Source: Trebonia sp035571275
GTDB taxonomy: Bacteria > Actinomycetota > Actinomycetes > Streptosporangiales > Streptosporangiaceae
Direction of reading: 5' to 3'
NCBI GenBank assembly: GCA_035571275.1
Contig: DATMKQ010000394.1
Location: 1 to 7,909 of the forward strand
Length of the DNA: 7,909 nt
This document shows, piece by piece, positions 1 through 5,369 of this stretch; within the stretch, counting starts at the first letter, position 1, and each line of letters opens with the position of its first letter. The notes below the pieces were generated by a model. That model saw only the letters and a program-made list of their open reading frames with translations. It was not told the DNA's origin and searched no databases. Position numbers and translations under genes: made by a program.

Positions 1-848
1 AGCATCCGGAACACGTCCTCCCACGGCACGTTGCCGCGTCCGGCGGAGACGAAGTCCCAGCCGCGCCGCGGGTCACCCCAGGGCAGGTGCGAGCCGAGCC
101 GCCCGTTGCGGCCGTCCAGCCGCGTGCGCGCCTCCTTGCAGTCCACGTGGTAGATCCGGTCCTTGAACTCCCACAAGAACCCGACCGGGTCCAGGTCCTG
201 CCACACGAAGTGCGAAGGATCGAAGTTCAGCCCGAACGCCGGCCGGTTCCCCACCGCCTCAAGCGCCCGCTTCGCGGTCCAGAAGTCGTAGGCGATCTCG
301 CTGGGGTGCACCTCGTGCGCGAACCGCACTCCCTCGGCGTCGAACACGTCCAGGATCGGATTCCACCGCTCGGCGAAGTCGGCGTAGCCGCGCTCGATCA
401 TCGACTCCGGCACCGGCGGGAACATCGCCACGGTGTGCCAGATGGATGACCCGGTGAAGCCCACCACGGTCCGCACCCCGAACGCCGCCGCGGCCCGCGC
501 GGTGTCCGCGATCTCGGCCGCGGCCCGCTGCCTGACGCCCTCCGGCGAGCCGTCGCCCCAGATCCGCGCCGGCACGATGGCCTGATGCCGCTCGTCGATC
601 GGGTGGTCGCAGACCGCCTGTCCGACGAGATGGTTAGAGATGGCCCAGCAGTTCAGCCCGTACTTCTCCAGCAGCGCGTGCCGCCCCGCCAGGTAGCCGT
701 CCTCACGCAGCGCGCGGTCCACTTCGAAATGGTCACCCCAGCAGGCCAGCTCGAGCCCGTCGTAGCCCCACGAGCTCGCCAGCCGGCAGACTTCCTCAAG
801 AGGCAGGTCCGCCCACTGTCCGGTGAAAAGGGTGAAAGGCCGTGCCAT
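1..848 (-). CDS. Sugar phosphate isomerase/epimerase, TIM-barrel (3' end beyond window)
   Basis: Xylose-isomerase-like TIM-barrel protein, last visible gene of the minus-strand operon. The frame is open from an ATG at 848-846 to the window edge, giving 282 codons without a stop. AAAGGAG lies 5 bases before the ATG, which fixes the start. Visible elements: N-terminal first strand (LFTGQW, residues 7-12), GYDGLELACWGDH with Glu33 (28-40), HEVHPSE with Glu179 (178-184), FDPSHF with Asp210 and His213 (209-214), and HVDCKEAR (234-241). These acidic and His residues sit where this superfamily binds a divalent metal. Full-length relatives are, from memory, about 330-350 residues, so roughly 50 residues are missing off the left edge. 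It follows the second Gfo/Idh gene by 39 bases and is probably co-transcribed with it. The reaction is inferred only at class level: isomerisation, epimerisation or lyase chemistry on a sugar or keto-sugar. It is clearly different from the shorter isomerase at 3117-3923. Confidence 0.88.
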   Translation of the reverse strand, partial: MARPFTLFTGQWADLPLEEVCRLASSWGYDGLELACWGDHFEVDRALREDGYLAGRHALLEKYGLNCWAISNHLVGQAVCDHPIDERHQAIVPARIWGDGSPEGVRQRAAAEIADTARAAAAFGVRTVVGFTGSSIWHTVAMFPPVPESMIERGYADFAERWNPILDVFDAEGVRFAHEVHPSEIAYDFWTAKRALEAVGNRPAFGLNFDPSHFVWQDLDPVGFLWEFKDRIYHVDCKEARTRLDGRNGRLGSHLPWGDPRRGWDFVSAGRGNVPWEDVFRM

Positions 849-887
849 GGGTTCTCCTTTGAATTATTCCGAACGATTGCGGCTGAC

Positions 888-2036
888 TCAGCCGCCGTCA
901 ACCTTCACCCAGCCGCCGGCCGACGCGCTGCGCTGCACCGCGCCAAGCACCCGCTGCACCCGCAGCCCCTCGCCAAACGATGGTTCCGGCTGCTCCCCGG
1001 CCGCGATCGCGGTCAGCAGGTCCCGCGCCTGATGGGTAAACGTGTGCTCCCAGCCCAGCGTGTGGCCAGGCGGCCACCAGCCGTCCAGGTACGGATGGCC
1101 GGGCTCGGTGACCAGGATGCGGCGGAAGCCCGCGGTCGCGGCGTCGTCGGCGCGGTCATAGAACTCGAGCTCGTTGAGGCGTTCCAGGTCGAAGGCGAGG
1201 CTGCCTGCGGTGCCGTTGAGCTCGATCCGCAGCCCGTTCTTCCGCCCGGCCGCGCACCGCGTCGCTTCGAACGAGGCCACCGCGCCCGAGCCTAGCCGAG
1301 CGATGAACAGGGTGGCGTCGTCCACGGTCACCGGCTCGGCCTGGGCACCGTCGGCCGGCGTTCGATTCAGGGTGAACGTAGCGGCGAGCGCGGACACGCT
1401 GGTGATCACGTCCCCGGTCAGGTAGTGCGCCAGGTCCACGATGTGCGCGCCCAGGTCGCCGAGCGCGCCGGACCCGGCCCGCTCGGCTTGCATCCGCCAG
1501 GTGAACGGGGCGTCGGCGTCGGTCAGCCAGTCCTGCAAGTACACGGCGCGGACATGGCGCAGCGCGCCGACGCGTCCCTGCTCGACCAGCCGTTGGGCCA
1601 GCGCCAGGGCCGGGATCCGCCGGTAGTTGAAGCCGACCATGGCCCGCGCGCCGCCGCCGTAGGCCGCGTCGGCCGCGGCCGCCATCGCCTCGGCCTCTTC
1701 GACGGTGTTGGCGAGCGGCTTCTCGCACAGCACGTGCTTGCCCGCGGCGAGCGCGGCGATCGCGATCGGCGCGTGCATGTCGCCCGGCGCGGATATGTCG
1801 ATCAGCTGAACGTCGTCGCGGGCTATCAGCGCGCGCCAGTCGGTCTCGACGGCGGCCCAGCCGAGCCGGTCCGCGGCGGCCCGGGTGGCGGCTTCGTCCC
1901 GGCCGCAGATGGCCGCGAGCCGCGGCGTGAGCGGGACATCGAACGCGTGCCCCACGGTGCGCCACGCCTGCGAGTGCGCCCGCCCCATGAACGCATACCC
2001 GACCATGCCGATGCCAAAATCAGGTCCACGCGACAT
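888..2036 (-). CDS. Gfo/Idh/MocA family NAD(P)-dependent oxidoreductase (second copy)
   Basis: Cytosolic 382-residue dehydrogenase of the glucose-fructose oxidoreductase/inositol dehydrogenase/MocA family, which oxidises or reduces a hydroxyl on a sugar, glycoside or cyclitol with NAD(P). Seen: N-terminal Rossmann fold with GMVGYAFMGRAHSQAWR (residues 10-26), ISAPGDMHAP (81-90), the family EKP signature HVLCEKPLAN (101-110, Lys106), then the C-terminal alpha/beta domain with the canonical D-x-G-x-H catalytic motif GDLGAHIVDLAHYL (193-206; Asp194, His198). Length is normal for the family. The ATG at 2036 lies inside the end of the upstream oxidoreductase gene (17-base overlap) with no strong Shine-Dalgarno, so translation is probably coupled. 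Later starts would cut the nucleotide-binding strand. It shares only family-level motifs with its neighbour and looks like a partner rather than a recent duplicate. Substrate unknown. Confidence 0.93.
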   Translation of the reverse strand: MSRGPDFGIGMVGYAFMGRAHSQAWRTVGHAFDVPLTPRLAAICGRDEAATRAAADRLGWAAVETDWRALIARDDVQLIDISAPGDMHAPIAIAALAAGKHVLCEKPLANTVEEAEAMAAAADAAYGGGARAMVGFNYRRIPALALAQRLVEQGRVGALRHVRAVYLQDWLTDADAPFTWRMQAERAGSGALGDLGAHIVDLAHYLTGDVITSVSALAATFTLNRTPADGAQAEPVTVDDATLFIARLGSGAVASFEATRCAAGRKNGLRIELNGTAGSLAFDLERLNELEFYDRADDAATAGFRRILVTEPGHPYLDGWWPPGHTLGWEHTFTHQARDLLTAIAAGEQPEPSFGEGLRVQRVLGAVQRSASAGGWVKVDGG

Positions 2037-3120
2037 AAGGGTCCCATTCTGCGTCGAGCGGCTCGGGGGCGTCGAAGCTGGACGCTACCGGCTCGAAGCT
2101 AGCCGCGGTGGCCGAACGCTCGATCGCGACCATCATCTCCAGGACGTGCAGCGCGATCTCGGCGCTGGCCCGGTGCGGCTCGCCGCGCCTGATCCCGCGG
2201 ACCATGTCCAGCACCCCCATGCCGCGGCCCGCCGTGGCGCCGCGCGACGGGACGACGGTCCAGTCTTGGTCGCCGACCCGGCGCAGCCGCAGGTCGCCAC
2301 CGAACCCGTTCGGGTCTGGTACCGCCAGCGTGGCCTCGCTGCCCGTGATCTCCACGAACCCGTACCTGGACAGCGGCGAGTCCCAACTGAACAGCAGCGA
2401 CGCCGCCTGACCCGACGCGTACTCGGCCAGCACGGAGACGTAGGTCGGCACGTCCACGGCGAACTCGGTGCCGGCCCGAGGGCCGGCCACGATCACCCGC
2501 GTGGCGCTCGGCTTGCGGCCGACGGCGGCGACCCGGTTCGCGGGCCCGAACAGGGTCGCCAGCGTTGACAGGTAGTACGGCCCGAGGTCGAACAGCGGCC
2601 CCGCGCCGACCGCGAACAAGAACTCCGGGTCAGGATGCCAGGCCTGCGGGCCCGGGCCCTGCAGCAGGGTGAGCGCGGTGAGCGGGGTGCCGATCGTCCC
2701 GGAAGCGATCAGCCGCCGAGCCGATTGGAGCCCGGCGCCCAGCACGGTGTCCGGCGCGCACCCGACGCGCACCCCCTTCTCCTTCGCGGCTATCAGCAAC
2801 GCGCGGGCCGCGTCCATGTCGAGGGCGAGCGGCTTCTCGTTCCACACGTGCTTGCCGGCGTCGATCGCGGCGGTCGCGACTTCCGCGTGCGCGACGGGGA
2901 TGGTCAGGTTCACGGCGAGTTCCACGCCCGGGTGGTCCAGGGCCTGCTGGACGCCACCGGACTCAGGCACGTCGTAGGCGGACGCCTGCGACTTGGCGCG
3001 CTCGATGTCGATGTCGGCGCAGAACAGGACCTTGACGTCCGGGAACCGGGTCAGGTTCTTGAGGTACTGGTTGCTGATGTTGCCGCAGCCGATGACGGCG
3101 ATCCCTACGGGCTCGCTCAC
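2020..3120 (-). CDS. Gfo/Idh/MocA family NAD(P)-dependent oxidoreductase (first copy, atypical active-site motif)
   Basis: Cytosolic 366-residue oxidoreductase of the Gfo/Idh/MocA family. Seen: Rossmann GIAVIGCGNISNQY (residues 6-19), NLTIPVAHAEVA (71-82), EKP signature HVWNEKPLAL (91-100; Glu95, Lys96), and GAGPLFDLGPYYL (172-184) in the C-terminal domain. There the usual D-x-G-x-H motif reads D-L-G-P-Y, keeping Asp178 but placing Tyr182 where His is normal. The frame is open upstream to 3225, but that extension is Arg-rich and lies opposite the preceding gene in another frame. The GTG at 3120-3118 overlaps the preceding TGA as GTGA (4-base overlap), and the protein beginning VSEPVGIAVIGCG matches where the family starts, so I chose it. 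Its 3' end overlaps the next gene by 17 bases. Translational coupling along the operon is likely. It probably acts before or after the neighbouring isomerase in the same pathway; substrate unknown. Confidence 0.92.
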   Translation of the reverse strand: MSEPVGIAVIGCGNISNQYLKNLTRFPDVKVLFCADIDIERAKSQASAYDVPESGGVQQALDHPGVELAVNLTIPVAHAEVATAAIDAGKHVWNEKPLALDMDAARALLIAAKEKGVRVGCAPDTVLGAGLQSARRLIASGTIGTPLTALTLLQGPGPQAWHPDPEFLFAVGAGPLFDLGPYYLSTLATLFGPANRVAAVGRKPSATRVIVAGPRAGTEFAVDVPTYVSVLAEYASGQAASLLFSWDSPLSRYGFVEITGSEATLAVPDPNGFGGDLRLRRVGDQDWTVVPSRGATAGRGMGVLDMVRGIRRGEPHRASAEIALHVLEMMVAIERSATAASFEPVASSFDAPEPLDAEWDPYVAWT

Positions 3121-3923
3121 CGTGCTACCGGCTTCGCGAGGTCGTGGGCGGCGAGCCAGGCCAGGCTGTCCCCGACCGCGGTGAGCATGTCGGTCGCGCA
3201 GCGGTCGAGTTCGACCACGTGCCATTCGGCGGACGGGCAGGCCGCGAGGATCTCGGCGACCGGCATCCGTCCAGAACCGACCGCGGTCATCGGGTCGTCC
3301 AACGTCACCGGGCCGTCCTTGACGTGCAGGTACCGCACCCGGTCGCCGAGCCGCCCAAGCAGCGACGGCACGAATTGCCCGGGGGGCGACCCCCCCAAAC
3401 CTCCCCGCAAACCCGGTGTGTGCTGGCCTCCCACCGCCGCCCAGTACGTGTCGACTTCGAGGATGACGGCGGGATCCAGCGCGTCGGCGAGGACCTCGAG
3501 CGCCGGTCGCCCCGCTATCCGCGAGGACAGCTCGAAGTCGTGGTTGTGGTACCCGAGCCGCAGCCCCTGGTCAGCGGCCTTGGCCGCTGCCTCGTTCAGG
3601 TCGCGGGCGAGCGCGGCGACCCCATCGGCGTCAGCGAATACGGCGGGCTCCACCCAGGGCATGATCACCGTGCCCGCGCCGACCGTGCGGGCCGCGGCGA
3701 GCAGCATGTCGGCGTCGTCGCCGAGGACCCTGGCGTGCACCGCGCAGACGGCGAGGCCGGCCTCGTCCAGCTCGGCGCGCTGCTTTTCCGGATCGGTCCC
3801 CACGTCGTACGGCTCGACCGCGCCGTAGCCGAACCCCGCGATGCGGCGCAGGACAGCGGGCCTGTCTGTCGCGATTTGCTCTCGCACCGAGTACAGCTGC
3901 AACGCCGGCGGACTCGTGATCAA
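3117..3923 (-). CDS. Sugar phosphate isomerase/epimerase, TIM-barrel (short form)
   Basis: First gene of the operon: a 268-residue xylose-isomerase-like TIM-barrel protein of the group that also includes inosose dehydratase-like and hydroxypyruvate isomerase-like enzymes. Seen: LQLYSVREQI (9-18), GYGAVEPYD with Glu37 (32-40), GYHNHDFE (124-131), ILEVDTYW with Glu156 and Asp158 (154-161), LHVKDG with His200 (199-204), VGSGRM (215-220) and VVELD with Glu238 (236-240). These are the strands carrying the metal-binding residues. The start is a TTG at 3923-3921, with GGGAG (3933-3937) 9 bases upstream. No in-frame ATG or GTG lies near it, and the next GTG (codon 13) would remove the first barrel strand. 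Residues of about 167-184 are a Gly/Pro-rich insertion between the VDTYW and HVKDG strands, encoded by a G/C palindromic segment. The stop overlaps the next start as GTGA. The reaction is inferred at class level only. Confidence 0.9.
   Translation of the reverse strand: MITSPPALQLYSVREQIATDRPAVLRRIAGFGYGAVEPYDVGTDPEKQRAELDEAGLAVCAVHARVLGDDADMLLAAARTVGAGTVIMPWVEPAVFADADGVAALARDLNEAAAKAADQGLRLGYHNHDFELSSRIAGRPALEVLADALDPAVILEVDTYWAAVGGQHTPGLRGGLGGSPPGQFVPSLLGRLGDRVRYLHVKDGPVTLDDPMTAVGSGRMPVAEILAACPSAEWHVVELDRCATDMLTAVGDSLAWLAAHDLAKPVAR
3372..3425. repeat. G/C-palindromic segment inserted in frame in the isomerase gene
   Basis: A run GGGGGG-CGA-CCCCCCC at 3381-3396 can form a 6-base-pair G:C stem with a 3-base loop. 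It is flanked by the near-repeats CCCAAACC and GCAAACCC. On the coding strand it gives residues of about 167-184 (HTPGLRGGLGGSPPGQF), a Gly/Pro-rich low-complexity stretch unlike the rest of the barrel. Typical relatives, from memory, go from VDTYWA-VGG almost directly to the LGDRV-LHVKDG strand. The composition resembles the G/C-rich palindromic repeats found between genes in many actinobacteria, and here it keeps the frame. Exact borders are estimated from the protein break, and no second copy is present in this window. Confidence 0.5.
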
Positions 3924-3939
3924 CCTGCCACACTCCCTG

Positions 3940-3960
3940 AATTTTTCGCAATTTTTTCGC
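3940..3960. repeat. AT-rich direct repeat in the operon leader
   Basis: Two near-identical units, AATTTTTCGC (3940-3949) and AATTTTTTCGC (3950-3960), lie side by side in otherwise GC-rich DNA. On the minus strand they read GCGAAAAA(A)TT twice, in the presumed untranslated leader between the predicted transcription start (about 3976) and the TTG start codon. Each unit contains TTTTCG or TTTTTCG, matching a half-site of the 14-base palindrome at 4065-4078. It could be a secondary low-affinity regulator site or simply an unstructured leader that favours initiation at the weak TTG. Function is not shown. Confidence 0.4.
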
Positions 3961-3982
3961 GATGGTCTGGCACTAACACAGC

Positions 3983-4011
3983 ACGCTAGATTGCGCCTTT
4001 AGCAGTGTCAA
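3983..4011 (-). promoter_or_regulatory. Predicted promoter of the isomerase/oxidoreductase operon
   Basis: On the minus strand, TTGACA (4011-4006) is a perfect -35 box, followed by 17 bases and TAGCGT (3988-3983), which fits the actinobacterial housekeeping -10 pattern TAnnnT. Transcription would begin near 3976, leaving about 50 bases of leader before the TTG at 3923. This is the best sigma-70-type promoter in the divergent region and points at the four-gene operon. Confidence 0.65.
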
Positions 4012-4041
4012 TGCTGAAATTAACAGCATGGTAACAGCATG
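4011..4041. repeat. Direct repeat TAACAGCATG (two copies) with an inverted partner
   Basis: TAACAGCATG occurs at 4021-4030 and again at 4032-4041, an 11-base period that places both copies on the same helix face. ATGCTG at 4011-4016 is an inverted match to CAGCAT at 4024-4029, giving a 19-base imperfect inverted repeat with 6-base arms that touches the operon's -35 box. The cluster sits directly upstream of that -35 and upstream of the lacI-type gene's likely -10. It could bind an activator or a second repressor molecule. The repeats are visible directly; their role is inferred. Confidence 0.45.
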
Positions 4042-4057
4042 TGAGAGGACGATCTGC

Positions 4058-4063
4058 TAGGGT
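4058..4063 (+). promoter_or_regulatory. Possible -10 box of the LacI-family regulator gene
   Basis: TAGGGT fits the TAnnnT -10 pattern and lies 31 bases before the regulator's ATG. No convincing -35 is present 16-18 bases upstream, where the TAACAGCATG repeat lies. Transcription would begin inside the palindrome at 4065-4078, so the bound regulator would block its own promoter. Tentative. Confidence 0.3.
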
Positions 4064-4064
4064 C

Positions 4065-4078
4065 ACTTTTCGAAAAGT
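4065..4078. promoter_or_regulatory. Probable LacI-family operator (perfect 14-base palindrome)
   Basis: ACTTTTCGAAAAGT is a perfect 14-base palindrome centred on CG, the size and symmetry typical of LacI/GalR-family operators. It ends 16 bases before the regulator's ATG, next to its Shine-Dalgarno and overlapping the expected transcription start, which suggests autorepression. The operon promoter lies 54 bases or more away, so control of the operon would need a second site, such as the AT-rich repeats at 3940-3960. Confidence 0.65.
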
Positions 4079-4079
4079 T

Positions 4080-4088
4080 AGGGGAGGA
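4080..4088 (+). promoter_or_regulatory. Shine-Dalgarno deciding the LacI-family start
   Basis: AGGGGAGGA lies 6-7 bases before the ATG at 4095. It rules out the upstream in-frame GTG at 4041, which would add 18 residues and place the operator palindrome inside the coding region. Confidence 0.8.
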
Positions 4089-4094
4089 AGCACG

Positions 4095-5369
4095 ATGGCC
4101 GGTAGCACGTCGCGCCCGGCGGGAGCGGACAGCCTGACCAGCATCGCCGCGACGGCGGGGGTGTCGGTATCCACCGTTTCGAAGGTGCTCAACGGCCGGA
4201 CCGACGTCGCGCCTGAAACCCGGATGAGGGTCGGCAGGATCCTGCGGCTGCACGGCTACCAGGTCGCGTCCGCGCCCGGCATCGGCGTCGTCGACCTGCT
4301 GACCGGCGGGCTGGGCAGCCCGTGGTCGGAGGAACTGATCCGCGGCGCGGTCAGCGCCGCCGCTGAGACCGAGATCAGCGTCATCGTCAGCCGTGTCGCC
4401 TCGGCCGCCGAATTCGACCGCTGGCTGAAGATCGCGGCGGTCCGCGGCACGCTCGGCGCGCTGAGCGTGCTGTACGTGCCGGAACCCGCGACGCTGCGCC
4501 GCATGGAGGACGCGCACATACCGCTGGTGGTGATCGACCCGCCCGTTGAGCCCGGCGGGTCGATCCGTTCCGTCGGGACGACGAACTGGCAAGGCGGGGT
4601 CACCGCGGCCCGGCACCTGGTCGAGCTAGGCCATAGGCGGATCGGCGCCATCAGCGGACCCGACGACCTGTGGTCCTGCCGGGCGAGGCTTGACGGTTAC
4701 CACGCCGCGCTGCGCCGGGCCGGGCTGCCCGTGGACGACGCGCTCGTGCACTGCGACGAACTGACCGCGGAGGCCGGGCTGCGCCAGGCCAGGAAACTCC
4801 TCGGCCTGCCCGACCCGCCGACCGCGATCATGGCGGGCAACGACGCCCAGGCCTTCGGCGTGCTTCAGGCGCTCGGCGAGCGCGGACTGCGCGCCCCCGA
4901 CGACGTAAGCGTGACCGGCTTCGACGACCTGCCGATCGCCACGTGGGCGACTCCGCCGCTCACCACGATCCGCCAGCCGCTCGCCGCGATGGCCGCCACC
5001 GCGTTCTGGATGCTCACCAGCGTCGGCACGGGAAGCGAAACACGCCCCCGCCACTTGGAACTAGACACCTCGCTGGTCATCAGGGGCAGCACCGCCCCGC
5101 GTTCGTTATTCCGCCCCGCCCCCGCCCGCGCCTGCCCTGCCCCCGCTCCCGCCCGCTCCGCCCTTGCGCCCGACTCCGCCGAGCGTGTCGATCTGGGCCA
5201 GCGGGAAAGGTTCGGGGTCGGGGTGCCACTGCGGCACGGGCACCAGGCCGGGGTCGACCAGCGTGAGCCCGGTGAAGAAACCCTCGATCTGCTCGGGGGT
5301 GCGCAGCTGGTAGGGCACCGCTCCGGTCCGCGCGTACTGCGTTCCCGCCTCCCGGTGCGCCGGCCCTGA
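4095..5369 (+). CDS. LacI-family transcriptional regulator with antisense C-terminal read-through
   Basis: One-domain-plus-sensor repressor, 424 residues as read. Seen: N-terminal LacI helix-turn-helix SLTSIAATAGVSVSTVSKVL (residues 13-32) continuing to GYQ (54-56); a periplasmic-binding-protein-like sensor from GIGVVDLL (62-69), with DLWSCRARLDGY (191-202), IMAGNDAQAFGVL (245-257), VTGFDDLP (273-280) and the family ending LVIRGSTAPR (327-336). The family would normally stop near residue 336. Here no stop occurs and the frame runs 88 more residues (Pro/Ala/Arg-rich, no recognisable domain) opposite the methyltransferase gene. The linker after GYQ is about a dozen residues shorter than in classical LacI proteins and lacks the usual hinge-helix pattern (NxxARxL). 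It is divergent from the oxidoreductase operon and presumably senses that pathway's sugar or an intermediate. A 14-base palindrome just upstream suggests autoregulation. Family assignment is firm; effector is unknown. Confidence 0.92.
   Translation: MAGSTSRPAGADSLTSIAATAGVSVSTVSKVLNGRTDVAPETRMRVGRILRLHGYQVASAPGIGVVDLLTGGLGSPWSEELIRGAVSAAAETEISVIVSRVASAAEFDRWLKIAAVRGTLGALSVLYVPEPATLRRMEDAHIPLVVIDPPVEPGGSIRSVGTTNWQGGVTAARHLVELGHRRIGAISGPDDLWSCRARLDGYHAALRRAGLPVDDALVHCDELTAEAGLRQARKLLGLPDPPTAIMAGNDAQAFGVLQALGERGLRAPDDVSVTGFDDLPIATWATPPLTTIRQPLAAMAATAFWMLTSVGTGSETRPRHLELDTSLVIRGSTAPRSLFRPAPARACPAPAPARSALAPDSAERVDLGQRERFGVGVPLRHGHQAGVDQREPGEETLDLLGGAQLVGHRSGPRVLRSRLPVRRP

Noticed and set aside
585..1295. 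Plus-strand open frame (236 codons)
   Set aside because: It lies opposite the start of one operon gene and the end of another, and across their junction with its Shine-Dalgarno; no motifs.
1425..2102. Plus-strand open frame (225 codons) opposite the second oxidoreductase
   Set aside because: Antisense shadow rich in Arg/Gly with no recognisable domain.
3121..3225. Upstream extension of the first oxidoreductase to 3225
   Set aside because: The extra 35 residues are Arg-rich, lie in the shadow frame of the preceding gene and precede the natural Rossmann start; the GTGA overlap start is far more typical.
3381..3396. GC hairpin considered as an intrinsic transcription terminator
   Set aside because: It lies in the middle of a coding region with intact downstream codons and has no T-tract, so an inserted repeat fits better.
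2635..3828. Long plus-strand open frame (397 codons) across the first oxidoreductase and isomerase genes
   Set aside because: It is antisense to two genes with clear family motifs, its translation is low-complexity Arg/Gly/Ala/Ser without any recognisable motif, and it has no Shine-Dalgarno. It is a GC-bias shadow.
3144..3989. Plus-strand open frame (281 codons) opposite the short isomerase
   Set aside because: It shadows the isomerase gene, is Arg/Gly/His-rich, and runs through the operon promoter region.
3940..4041. Short repeats considered as a CRISPR array or attachment site
   Set aside because: The units are only about 10 bases, adjacent rather than separated by spacers, and no cas, integrase or tRNA gene is present; they fit a promoter region.
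4041..4094. Upstream GTG start for the LacI-family gene at 4041
   Set aside because: A strong Shine-Dalgarno supports ATG 4095, and the extension would translate the operator palindrome.
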